A stretch of DNA of 64,000 nucleotides from Halovivax limisalsi. Lineage in GTDB: Archaea; Halobacteriota; Halobacteria; Halobacteriales; Natrialbaceae. Below, piece by piece: positions 41,279 through 49,692 of the stretch. Position numbers and translations under genes: made by a program. The stretch lies in the NCBI RefSeq assembly GCF_023093535.1, contig NZ_CP095757.1, forward strand, positions 3,782,001 to 3,846,000, written 5' to 3'. Below the pieces are notes generated by a model. It worked only from the letters and a program-made list of their open reading frames with translations, was not told where the DNA came from and ran no database searches. The stretch's first letter is position 1; every line of letters begins with the position of its first letter.

Positions 41279-43099
41279 TCACCGCGACCCAGCGTTCGAC
41301 CCGGACGCTGGAGACCCCGCGTCCGACTCGCGCGTTACCGATCGGGCCAGCTCGTGACACCGTTCGAGCACTTCGGTGCGTCGGTTTGGGTCCCTGATCC
41401 GGTGTCCCGCCGATTGAAACACCAGCGTCTCGACGTCGATGCCGGCCGCGCGAGCCGCGCGTTCGAACGCGTAGAGCTGTGCGACCGGGACCCGCTCGTC
41501 CTGCTCGCCGTGGACGAGCAGGACCGGCGCGCGGATCGAATCGACGTGGCTCACCGGACTCAGCTCCCTGAGGAGGTCACGGTCGGTCTCGAGCGAGCCG
41601 TACTCTCGCTGGCGTTGCGCTCGCCGCCACGCGCTCGTCTCTTCGAGGTAGGACACGAGGTCGGTGATGCCGGCGATCGAGATGCCGGCGCGAAAGCGTT
41701 CGGGTGCCACGGCCAGGGCCAGAAGCACCGCCAGCCCGCCGGCGGATTCGCCGAGCAAGACAAGTTCCTCACCCGCCACTCGCGGCTGGCGTTCGAGCCA
41801 CTCGCCCCCCGCGACGAGGTCGTCGATCGCGTCCCATCGGTCGGCCCCGTCGTCGAGCGCGCGGTACGACGCGCCGTAGCCGCTCGACCCGCGCACGTTC
41901 GGTTCGAAGTATCCGAACCCGCGACGGAGGAAGTACTGTTTCCGCGGGTTGTATCGCGGCCGATGCTGTCCGTCCGGGCCACCGTGCACGTCGACGATCA
42001 CCGCCACGGCGCCGTCTTCGGCCGCACGCGGCAGCGTGAGAACGGCCGGAATCGACCGGCCGTCCGTCGATTCGAACTCGACGCGCCTGCGCGAGAGACT
42101 GCCGTCGCGGACGCGCGTCTCCGTGACCGTCGCGCACTCGCCGGCCGCCGGCTCGTATCGCGCGATCCGACTCGGTACCGCGTCGCTCGACTGCCGCGCG
42201 ACGACGGCGTCGGCGCCCGGCGAGACGGTCACAGACTCGATCACGCCGGGCTCGAAGACGTCGACGTGGGTCGGTTCGATCTCGGTCGCCGACGACAGGC
42301 TCCCGATCGAGAGCTTCGAGTAGCCCGACGCGTTTTCGACGAAGACGGCCGTTCGCGTCTCCGGATCGAGCCCGAACGCCTCGACGTTCCAGTCGGACTC
42401 GTAGACGGTTTCGATCGACCCGTCGTCGAGTCCGACCCGGCAGATCGCCGTTAGCTCCCGATCGAGGTCCGTCGTACAGTACACCGCCGACCCGTCGGGC
42501 CCCCAGCTGACGCCGCTGAATCGAGCCGCATCGTCGCCGGTAATCCGTCGACGGTCGCCCGTTTCGACGTCGAGGACGTGGAGGCGCTTTTCGGTGTTCG
42601 CTTCCGTTTCGACGAGCGCCAGCCGATCGCCTCCCGGAGACCAGCCGGCGACGTTGAACCAGCCCCGGCCCTCGCAGACGCGAGTCGCCGCCTGCTCGCC
42701 CCGATCGCGTTCCTGCACGTAGACGTCGAAGTGGTCCGACCGGCGGTGATTGGCGGTATAGGCGAACCGATCGCCGTCGGGACCGAACCCGCCCCACCAC
42801 CTGTTCACACGCGAACCGTCCGACAAGTGGGTAGCGTCGCCCGTTCTCGTCACCCGGACGAAATCGACGCACTCGGTTCCCGGCTGCTGGATTCCGCAGA
42901 TGACTTCGGGACGAGTCGGCGAACCGACGATCCACGATGGTGCCGACGGCGGCTCGATCGTCTCCGTCATCCCCCCATCGCGTATCACCACGCGACGATC
43001 GGTCGTCGGGCCCTCGAGGTACGCGAGGGCGCCGTCGGCGCCGAGGAAGGTCGGCGAGACCGCCACCTCTCGAGCGAGCAGACGCTCGGGCTCACTCAT
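41279..43099 (-). CDS. S9 prolyl-oligopeptidase-family serine peptidase; candidate leader peptidase
   Basis: 606 residues from ATG 43099. The first about 350 residues are a beta-propeller (repeated WSPGGDRLALV, WGPDGSAVYCT, GLDPETRTAVFV blades). The catalytic domain has GESAGG with Ser452, Asp534 (EQDERVPV) and His566 (SAGHR). Such enzymes cut short peptides. The gene overlaps the exporter gene by 8 bp (43092-43099), so it belongs to the LAP cluster transcript. POP-family peptidases remove leaders in some class III lanthipeptides, so leader removal or self-protection is plausible here; not proven. Confidence 0.82.
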   Translation of the reverse strand: MSEPERLLAREVAVSPTFLGADGALAYLEGPTTDRRVVIRDGGMTETIEPPSAPSWIVGSPTRPEVICGIQQPGTECVDFVRVTRTGDATHLSDGSRVNRWWGGFGPDGDRFAYTANHRRSDHFDVYVQERDRGEQAATRVCEGRGWFNVAGWSPGGDRLALVETEANTEKRLHVLDVETGDRRRITGDDAARFSGVSWGPDGSAVYCTTDLDRELTAICRVGLDDGSIETVYESDWNVEAFGLDPETRTAVFVENASGYSKLSIGSLSSATEIEPTHVDVFEPGVIESVTVSPGADAVVARQSSDAVPSRIARYEPAAGECATVTETRVRDGSLSRRRVEFESTDGRSIPAVLTLPRAAEDGAVAVIVDVHGGPDGQHRPRYNPRKQYFLRRGFGYFEPNVRGSSGYGASYRALDDGADRWDAIDDLVAGGEWLERQPRVAGEELVLLGESAGGLAVLLALAVAPERFRAGISIAGITDLVSYLEETSAWRRAQRQREYGSLETDRDLLRELSPVSHVDSIRAPVLLVHGEQDERVPVAQLYAFERAARAAGIDVETLVFQSAGHRIRDPNRRTEVLERCHELARSVTRESDAGSPASGSNAGSR

Positions 43100-44387
43100 C
43101 CGCTCGCGCCACCCCCGACGGAGACGTCGCGCCAGGTTCGCCCGCCCGCCACAGCGGCGTCGCCAGCGATGCGAGGCCGGCGACCGTGACCAGTCCACCG
43201 ATGCCCGCGAGGACGACGATCGGACCCGCCGTCTCGAGCAGGACGCCGGCGACGACGATGCTGGTCGGTGGGGCGACGAGCATCGCCAGGTTCAACAGGG
43301 AGAGGACCTTTCCGAGGTGTTCGTTCGGAATCGATCGCTGCACGTACGTCCGGATCGGAATCTTGACGTAAATCGTGAAGACGCCGGAGAGCAGAAACAA
43401 CCCGGCGGCGACGAGCAGCGACGGCCCGACCAGCGGCGGGAGCAACGCCATGGCAACCAGGGCGATCCCGGAGAAGATCGTTCCCAGCGTGATCTGACGT
43501 CCCCGACTCAGCGACAGGTCCGTCGTACTGAGGAGGACGCCACCGAGCAGCATCCCGACGAAGAAGGCGGCGTACAGGGCACCGAACACCGCGCTGCTCG
43601 GCGCGGCGATCGACTCGATGTAGAACGGGATGACGATCCCGATCGGACCGATCGCGAACGAACTGACGACCGAGAGCGCGATGATCGGCGGCAGATAGAC
43701 GTTCGTTTTGAGGAGCTCGAGCGCCCGCCTGAACTCCGCGAGCGAGGCCACTGACCGGGTAGTGCGACCCTCCGGAGCGGCGGTTTCGTCGGCCAGCTCG
43801 CCGGCGCGGCGACTCGCGTTCGGGATGGCAAACAGCACGCACGCGGCGAGGAAGAACGTCGCAGCGTCGATCGAAAACGCTACCATCGGCCCGAGGACGC
43901 CCACGACCACCCCGGCGACCGCGTAGAGTACCTGGCTCCCGTTCCGTGAGACGTACGCGATCGAGTTCGCCGTATCCAGTTCCGCCCGCGGAACGAGTTC
44001 GGGGATGAGCGCGTTCTTCGCGGGCCCGAAGAACGCCTCGGCCACCCCGGAAACGACGGCGACGCCGACGAGCAGCGTGAGCAATCCGTTGGCGGCACCG
44101 AGCAGCGGAATCACCCCGACCGCCCCACCGCGGACGAGGTGGCTCACGACCAGGATCCAGCGGCGATCGACCTGGTCGACGATCGCGCCCGCAGGAACGG
44201 TCGCGGCCGCGGCGGAACACACGCTCGCGAAGGTGACGACCGACACCGCGAGCGGATCGCCCGTCTGCTCGTAGACGAGCCAGATGAGCGCGATCTCGTA
44301 CAGTCGATCGCCGAGGCTGGAGACGACCTGTGCGAGCCACAGCGCCAGGAACCCGCGGCGCCTGAGGGGACCCGGTATCCTCAACAT
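43092..44387 (-). CDS. MFS exporter of the LAP cluster
   Basis: 431 residues from ATG 44387. About 12 helices; the first block shows LWLAQVVSSLGDRLYEIALIWLVYEQTGDPLAVS, the MFS_3 (EntS-like) start, and the family A-motif region is visible (GAIVDQVDRRWILVVS). Drug/siderophore-type proton-driven exporter. It lies 245 bp downstream of the YcaO gene and overlaps the peptidase gene. Likely exports the matured peptide and gives immunity. Confidence 0.82.
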   Translation of the reverse strand: MLRIPGPLRRRGFLALWLAQVVSSLGDRLYEIALIWLVYEQTGDPLAVSVVTFASVCSAAAATVPAGAIVDQVDRRWILVVSHLVRGGAVGVIPLLGAANGLLTLLVGVAVVSGVAEAFFGPAKNALIPELVPRAELDTANSIAYVSRNGSQVLYAVAGVVVGVLGPMVAFSIDAATFFLAACVLFAIPNASRRAGELADETAAPEGRTTRSVASLAEFRRALELLKTNVYLPPIIALSVVSSFAIGPIGIVIPFYIESIAAPSSAVFGALYAAFFVGMLLGGVLLSTTDLSLSRGRQITLGTIFSGIALVAMALLPPLVGPSLLVAAGLFLLSGVFTIYVKIPIRTYVQRSIPNEHLGKVLSLLNLAMLVAPPTSIVVAGVLLETAGPIVVLAGIGGLVTVAGLASLATPLWRAGEPGATSPSGVARADE

Positions 44388-44631
44388 GGTCTCGCTCTCC
44401 GTCGGCGGCGATCGTTCGACCGCCGCGGGATGGTTCGAACGTGTCGACCGTCGGTCGGCCGTTCCGCCGCGCCGGACCGACGCCATCGTGGGAGATACCC
44501 GCACGGGAATCGATCGCCCGGCGCTCGAATCGGATCGGCGCGCGCTGGATTCGGGCCGATCGTGCGATTCGACTCGGGCGTCTCCCGGTGGGCTCGCCCT
44601 GCGGGCGACCGGAGCGTCCGGACGGCGTCGA

Positions 44632-45900
44632 TCATGGGTACGGGTGCGGCTTCGTCGTCACGTCCCCGTCGCGGACGCGCGGATGGTTCGCGTGGGGGAG
44701 CGAGGGCAACGAGAGCGGAATCAGTTCGGGAATGTAGACGGAGACGACGTGCGCACCGGCGCGGCGGACGTCGGGCGTCGTCAGGTCGATCGCGATCGGC
44801 GTTACCTCGCGGGCCCGGCAGCGCTCCAGCACCCACCGAAGTTCCGCGGCCGGCTCCTCGGACGCTTCGGTGGTGTCCGGCTCGACCGTCGGTCCGTCGA
44901 ACAGGAAGCCGAGATCGTCGAAGTGGTCGGGCAACGCGTACCGTAGGACGTTCTCCGAGAGATTGTCGATGGGACGATCCGCGAGCGCCGCGGCCTCGCC
45001 GTCGAACTCGCGAGCCAGGTGGCGAGCGTACGGTCGACACTGGATGGCTTCGGACAGCGCGTCTACCAGTGCGGCCCGATACGTCCTCGCGGCGCCGCCA
45101 CCGATGACGAACTTCGGGACGCGGTCGCGCCGGTCGACGACGGCACAGCAGACGACGGGAATCGACAGCGGACTCGACGGTGCGAAGAAACGAATCTCGA
45201 GCGGCGACGACTCGATCCGGTTGGACACGTCGCCGTCGAGTACCTGGTCGCCGTCGACGGACAGCTGCGGCGGCGGCTGCTGTCGATACCAGGTTCGCAT
45301 GACCGCGTCGCGTTCGATGTACTCGTACAGGCCACCGAGCAGGGCGGTCGTCCGGGACGGTCCGCCCGCGGTTCCGTTCGTCGTGGCGATGTAAGGCGAG
45401 GGATAGCGAGATGGCACGGTGTAACAGAGCAATTGCGCCGGTGCGAGGACGTCCGCACCGGTCAGGAGATTCCTCGCCCGACACCACGCCATCGCCTCCT
45501 CGGGCCCGATCGGACCGAGCGACTCGTGGCGATCGAGTTGCTCGTCGGTGAAGAGGTCGGCGCACTCGAACGGGACGACCCGGGTCGAACCCGCTCGCAG
45601 CTCCCGGTGGGTCGCGACCTGTAGCCGGTCGGTCGGTTCGAAGAGGAGGCAGTATCGTTCGACGGCCTCGCCGAGACAGCTTCGAAGACTGTCCGCTACC
45701 GTTCGACCCTTCCCGCAGATACCCAGTTCGACCGATCCGTCACGGTCGCTCAACCGGTCGTACGACGCGAGGGTGGCGTCCGTCTTGACCGCCTGGAAGC
45801 CGCCCCTGGTGGGCTGCAGCGGGTGAAGGGACCGGACGAGACCCGTCCGGCTGCCCAGGAACGGACGGAGATCGGCCGGGATACGATCGATTCGGCTCAT
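44632..45900 (-). CDS. YcaO-domain azoline cyclodehydratase (LAP D protein)
   Basis: 422 residues from ATG 45900, overlapping the upstream stop (ATGA). YcaO ATP-binding residues are visible: SCLGEAVER (S74, E78, E81, R82), LYEYIERD (E193, E196, R197) and ALSEAIQCR (E284, Q287, R289). The protein ends in PHPYP (418-422), the PxPxP tail diagnostic of azoline-forming YcaO enzymes. It uses ATP to cyclise Ser/Thr/Cys side chains on the peptide backbone to oxazolines/thiazolines. Works with the ThiF-like protein encoded upstream, which brings the leader peptide. Confidence 0.93.
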   Translation of the reverse strand: MSRIDRIPADLRPFLGSRTGLVRSLHPLQPTRGGFQAVKTDATLASYDRLSDRDGSVELGICGKGRTVADSLRSCLGEAVERYCLLFEPTDRLQVATHRELRAGSTRVVPFECADLFTDEQLDRHESLGPIGPEEAMAWCRARNLLTGADVLAPAQLLCYTVPSRYPSPYIATTNGTAGGPSRTTALLGGLYEYIERDAVMRTWYRQQPPPQLSVDGDQVLDGDVSNRIESSPLEIRFFAPSSPLSIPVVCCAVVDRRDRVPKFVIGGGAARTYRAALVDALSEAIQCRPYARHLAREFDGEAAALADRPIDNLSENVLRYALPDHFDDLGFLFDGPTVEPDTTEASEEPAAELRWVLERCRAREVTPIAIDLTTPDVRRAGAHVVSVYIPELIPLSLPSLPHANHPRVRDGDVTTKPHPYP

Positions 45901-46946
45901 TGTTCCGGTTCCCAGACGTCCTCGAGTTCGACGAAGCGCTGGTGGCCCAGTTCCACCCGGCTGCAACACGGACAGCGCGGGAGCTTCAACACGTCGTTGG
46001 ACTCGATCGACCACTCGAAGAAGTCGAACGTGAGTTGACTGCCGACCGTCAGCCCGGCCCCCGACAGGAGGTAATTGAGACACGCGAGCGTCGCGTAGCT
46101 CGCGATGATACGCTCGAACGCTTCGAGCGGCCCGGTCTCGGGGTCGGCGCCGCCGGACAGGTACGCGTCGAAGCGATCCGGATCGCTCGCGTTCGCGCGG
46201 AGGCGCGTTCGATAGCAATCGTAACAGGCCGTCTGGTTCGGAACGATCGTCGGCCCAACCGTGCCCGCGGTCCGGTCGATCGTCGCGACCAGCAGGGGCG
46301 TCTCCGCCTCGACCGCGAACTCGTTTACCTCCCGCAACCGAGCGTCGCCGGGCAGCCGTTCCAGCGCCACGACGAACCCCGCTCGCTCGACTTCGTCTGC
46401 CAGCGGGTCGGTCGCGGGAGCGAGACCGTCATCGCGGTCCAGCGCGTTCGCCGCCGCCCCCGAGGCGCGCACGTTCGACACGCCGTAGTCTCGAAGATCG
46501 TTCAGCACGTACGCACCCGGCCGTTCGGGGCCGATGACCAGGACCGTCGCCTCGATACCGTCGCGCGCACGTTCTTCGAGCATCGTCGGTTTCAGCGCAG
46601 CGTAGCCGACGACCGACGGACGCTCGACCGACGCCCCGTCGAGCACGAGATTCCGGTCGTATAACGCCTCGATCGCGGACCTGAGTGCATCCACGTCGTC
46701 GTACTCGAGCTCGCGAGCGATGTTCTCGACGCGCCTCGTGCCGTCGAGCAGCACCGGAAGTTTCGCCAGCACCCGCTCGTCGTCCTCGTCGCGTAGCGTG
46801 TACGACGGACCGTTCATCGGATTCGCGACCAGATGGAGGGTTCGTCCGTCCCGGCACAGCGGCGTCACCGTCGGGTTCAAAAGCGGTCGTTCCGGACAGT
46901 CGCGATCCGGCCCCTCGGAATCCGGCGCCTCAGGCATCTCGCTCAC
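45897..46946 (-). CDS. ThiF-like leader-binding protein (LAP C protein, RRE-containing)
   Basis: 349 residues. Residues about 22-105 form a PqqD-like winged helix, the RiPP recognition element (RTLHLVANPMNGPSYTLRDE...LRSAIEALYDRNLV). Residues about 130-330 are a degenerate E1/ThiF fold lacking the ATP-binding GxGxxG. Zinc ligands are C241-x2-C244 and C325-x2-C328. Known partners of YcaO in LAP systems bind the leader and activate cyclodehydration. The start overlaps sagB by 17 bp. Confidence 0.88.
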   Translation of the reverse strand: MSEMPEAPDSEGPDRDCPERPLLNPTVTPLCRDGRTLHLVANPMNGPSYTLRDEDDERVLAKLPVLLDGTRRVENIARELEYDDVDALRSAIEALYDRNLVLDGASVERPSVVGYAALKPTMLEERARDGIEATVLVIGPERPGAYVLNDLRDYGVSNVRASGAAANALDRDDGLAPATDPLADEVERAGFVVALERLPGDARLREVNEFAVEAETPLLVATIDRTAGTVGPTIVPNQTACYDCYRTRLRANASDPDRFDAYLSGGADPETGPLEAFERIIASYATLACLNYLLSGAGLTVGSQLTFDFFEWSIESNDVLKLPRCPCCSRVELGHQRFVELEDVWEPEQ

Positions 46947-47856
46947 CGTCCGTGCGGGGCCCGAAGACCAGACTGTAGAGCGCCGCCTCCGTCACGCCGT
47001 CGAGGCCAAGCAGTTCGTTGAGGCGCCGATCGTGGAAACTCCCGAGCGGGACGGAGCCGAGACCGAGTGCGGTTCCGACCAGCTGGAGATTCTGGGCGAC
47101 GTGACCGGACTCCTGGAGGACGAACCGGTATCCTCGGGGTCCGTACTTGGCTTTCGATCGCCAGAATGCGCCCGTCAGGACGATCATCGCCCCCGCTTCG
47201 GTGACGTCGACCACCGACTTCGGCGACATCACCGTCTTCGAGAGGGTTCGATCGAACGATTCCCCGGCCGGGTCGAGCAGGCGGAGGCCGTGCTCGCGGT
47301 GATCGTAGTGGTACACGCCGGGGTCGACGTCCGCGCAGTTTCGGATGGCGAGGTAGACCTCCACCGGGTAGAGTGCGCCGCCAGACGGATAGGTTCGAAA
47401 CCGCTGTCGGACGTCCTCCAGCCCGTCGAACGCGAGCTTCTCCGTGCGCGACGTTCCGCACGCGTGGGCGAGAAGCGTCGAGAGCGTTTCGGCCCGCAGC
47501 GGCGCGTCGGCGAACGCCCGGTGACTCGCTCGCTCGCGCAAGGCTCGAGACAGCGATCGATCGAGGGAGTCGGCCGGGTCCGGGAGCGAACGGAGTGGCC
47601 CGTGGCGATACGTCGGATTGATCTGTGACTGCAGCCACCGGAATTCGTCGGCGCTCAGGCGCGCACTGGACGCCGTGAGCTTGCGCTCGAGTTCGTCGGT
47701 GTACTTCGTGTTCTCGTGAAACAGCTCGGCGACGTCGCCCGCCGGCCCGGGCTCGCCGGATCGGAACTGATCGATGTATGGTACGTCCTCGAGCGGACGA
47801 CTCGTCGGGGCGACGCGCTTTGCCGACAGCGACCTCGCGGCCGAATGAACGTCCAT
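46930..47856 (-). CDS. SagB-type FMN dehydrogenase (LAP B protein)
   Basis: 308 residues from ATG 47856. Nitroreductase fold with ERASHRAFADAPL (FMN phosphate contact), YPSGGALYPVEVYLAI and GTALGLGSVPLGSFHDRRLNELLGL. These are the SagB hallmarks. It oxidises azolines to aromatic azoles with FMN. First gene of the biosynthetic operon, with a TATA-like ATATTTATAA about 24-37 bp upstream of the ATG, so probably leaderless. Divergent from the precursor gene. Confidence 0.92.
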   Translation of the reverse strand: MDVHSAARSLSAKRVAPTSRPLEDVPYIDQFRSGEPGPAGDVAELFHENTKYTDELERKLTASSARLSADEFRWLQSQINPTYRHGPLRSLPDPADSLDRSLSRALRERASHRAFADAPLRAETLSTLLAHACGTSRTEKLAFDGLEDVRQRFRTYPSGGALYPVEVYLAIRNCADVDPGVYHYDHREHGLRLLDPAGESFDRTLSKTVMSPKSVVDVTEAGAMIVLTGAFWRSKAKYGPRGYRFVLQESGHVAQNLQLVGTALGLGSVPLGSFHDRRLNELLGLDGVTEAALYSLVFGPRTDGERDA

Positions 47857-48021
47857 GCTATCAGTATACAATATAACTATTATAAATATCTTCAGTATGG
47901 TAGAAATGTTATATATTAAATGAGTGATGATATCCCAAATTTTTATATGTAGCGTTGTGGAACCGTGCTGTCGAGGGCGCCCCGAACGGACGGGAGACGT
48001 TCTCGATCGGAGGTGAAAACG
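47857..48021. promoter_or_regulatory. Divergent promoter region of the LAP cluster with strong precursor SD
   Basis: AT-rich 165 bp. For the precursor: TATA box TTTTATATG (47941-47949) and a full Shine-Dalgarno GGAGGTGA (48009-48016) five bases before the ATG, rare among the leaderless genes here. For sagB: ATATTTATAA on the minus strand close to its ATG. The SD suggests high translation of the precursor. Confidence 0.7.
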
Positions 48022-48120
48022 ATGGAAATCACTATCGAAGCTGACGAACAGTTCGAAGACGGCGGCGGTGGCGGCGGCGGCGGAAGCAGTTCCTCCAGCT
48101 CCTCGGGCGAAATCGACTAA
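48022..48120 (+). CDS. LAP/TOMM precursor peptide with Gly8-Ser7 core
   Basis: 32 residues: leader MEITIEADEQFED (1-13), then eight Gly (14-21), seven Ser (22-28) and tail GEID (29-32). The leader is acidic and amphipathic, right for binding the RRE of the ThiF-like protein. The Ser run is the substrate for cyclodehydration and oxidation to oxazoles; there is no Cys or Thr. The Gly spacer recalls microcin B17, whose core also has a poly-Gly run. The gene has its own TATA box and a perfect SD and diverges from sagB. A random Gly/Ser linker would not have a start, SD, stop and this position. Product name and modification count are unknown. Confidence 0.88.
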   Translation: MEITIEADEQFEDGGGGGGGGSSSSSSSGEID

Positions 48121-48186
48121 CGACCCGATCGGATACTGATCCGACAGTTCAATAGTTCCCCCATTTTTCCGTCACGGCGCGTTCGA

Positions 48187-48735
48187 TTACCGCTCCCACT
48201 CCTCGCGCAAGAGTCCGTACCAGTGCTTGTCGTAGTACTCGCCACGGTACCACATTTCCTCGCGGAGCGTCCCCTCCCGCGCGAACCCGAGCGACTCGAG
48301 GACGGCCTTCGAAGCCGCGTTGAAATCCCCGACGCGGGCGGTCACCCGGCGGAGGTTCCGTTCGACGAACCCGTACTCGACCATCGTTTCGATCGCGTCG
48401 GTCCCGAATCCCTGTCCCTGGTGCTCCGGAGCCAGGTACGTCGACAACTCCATGCAGCGCGCCGTCGTCGTCGCGTCCGGGCCGTACTCGTAGGCGGTCA
48501 GCGACGTCATTCCGATGGGCGTCGATTCCTCGCAGACGAGGAGGTAGATGTTATCCGTACTGGAGAGGTGATTCTCGTAGTACCAGTCCGCTTGCCGGTC
48601 GTTCATCGGGACGGCACTCAGCGCCGACCGACGGACGGCGGGCTCGTTCCACAGTCGCTGGACGAAGGCGATATCGTCTCGATGCGGCGGTCGAAGGGTG
48701 ATCGACGTTCCCTCCAGAAATGGTGGCCCTGGCAT
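48187..48735 (-). CDS. GNAT (RimJ/RimL-type) N-acetyltransferase
   Basis: 182 residues from ATG 48735. Acetyl-CoA-binding motif A is visible as ELSTYLAPEHQGQGFGTDAIETMVEYGF, and the family ending (LRRVTARVGDFNAASKAVLESLGFAREGTLRE) is complete. RimJ-type enzymes acetylate protein or small-molecule amines. It converges on the precursor gene with only 66 bp between stops. N-terminal acetylation of the product or immunity by acetylation is plausible, as in some other RiPP clusters. Confidence 0.8.
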   Translation of the reverse strand: MPGPPFLEGTSITLRPPHRDDIAFVQRLWNEPAVRRSALSAVPMNDRQADWYYENHLSSTDNIYLLVCEESTPIGMTSLTAYEYGPDATTTARCMELSTYLAPEHQGQGFGTDAIETMVEYGFVERNLRRVTARVGDFNAASKAVLESLGFAREGTLREEMWYRGEYYDKHWYGLLREEWER

Positions 48736-49692
48736 ACGATAGCATCCCGACGAACCGACATAATATTTCCGATTGCTATGCGGTGTCAAAATCGTCGATC
48801 GGCATCTCCAGCGTCACGTCACTACGCGTCGACGTGACCGTGGCGTCCCGGTCGTTCGACGGATCGGGGCCGCGTACTCCGCACGTCGGCCGCGCCTGCC
48901 ACAGCAGCCGGCTGCGCCGACGCCGTCGCTGGTCGTCGAAAGAGCGGGTGAGAGGAGTAAGCCCCCTTCTGTTCGCCCCGGCATTTGGCTGAGCGTCCAC
49001 GCCGCCCGCCTACGGCGGCAGTGCCGGACTACCAGCGGCGTGAACTTGCACCGGTGAGGATTCGCCGTTCCATCGATCCTCGGCCGTCTCCCGTCCGGAT
49101 CGCGTCGAACACGAGCCGTCGCGATGAACGACGTGGGACGGGCACGTGAGGGGGCTCGCGCCGCCTCACATTCCGGCGATTCTCGGCCTGCGGCCTCCGA
49201 ATCGCCCGCTCGGCGGTTTACACCGCCTCGCGTACGTGGCCGCGGTGCGGCCACGCATTCCCTCTGCGGGTTAACTCCCCTTCCTCGCGGTCGGGTTCGC
49301 GCGCGTCATCGGTCGGGCCGAGACGTGTCGTTTCTGTTCCAGCGCCGACGGTCTCCCGTCCCGGACTTGCGTCCGGTCACCCGTCCGGCGGGTGGGGGGA
49401 CTTTCCTCGCGGGCGTTGGGCATCTCGGAGAGATGGCCAACGTTGCTCTCGGGCGTCGAGCATCTCGATGAGATGACCAACGTTGCTCCGAGGGGTGGGC
49501 GCCGCGAAGAGGCCGCGACAACTCCCTCGTCGAGTCTCCGAGCGTCCCGTTGCCGGGACACACGACGCGGCGGCCGGGCTCTCTCACCCACGATTCACTA
49601 GATGGCCGGGCCATTTCAACCTCGCGATCGGCAATATGTGCCCCAGGATCGAATGGAAGCGCTTTTGGGTGGTAATCCCGATTTACCCTTGT
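48736..49692. other. Gene-poor region after the LAP cluster
   Basis: About 950 bp without a convincing gene. Frames here are Arg-rich and broken. On the minus strand a frame ending at about 48777 (DVTLEMPIDDFDTA) looks like the tail of a decayed acidic protein. Several GC palindromes occur, for example GTGGCCGCGGTGCGGCCAC at about 49238-49256, and a tandem hairpin repeat at 49411-49490. Confidence 0.5.
49411..49490. repeat. Two tandem 40-bp units, each a long hairpin
   Basis: Units 49411-49450 and 49451-49490 match at 33 of 40 positions. In each, CGTTGGGCATCT-like and AGATGGCCAACG-like arms pair around a 3-5 nt loop; the pairing is conserved although bases differ. Only two copies and no spacers, so not CRISPR. 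Lies about 200 bp upstream of the AMMECR1-family gene. Confidence 0.6.

Noticed and set aside
48776..49000. 74-codon minus-strand frame after the LAP cluster
   Set aside because: Only the last about 30 residues look haloarchaeal; the rest is Arg-rich, so at best a decayed gene tail.
49411..49490. Possible CRISPR repeats
   Set aside because: Only two directly abutting imperfect units, no spacers and no cas genes in the window.
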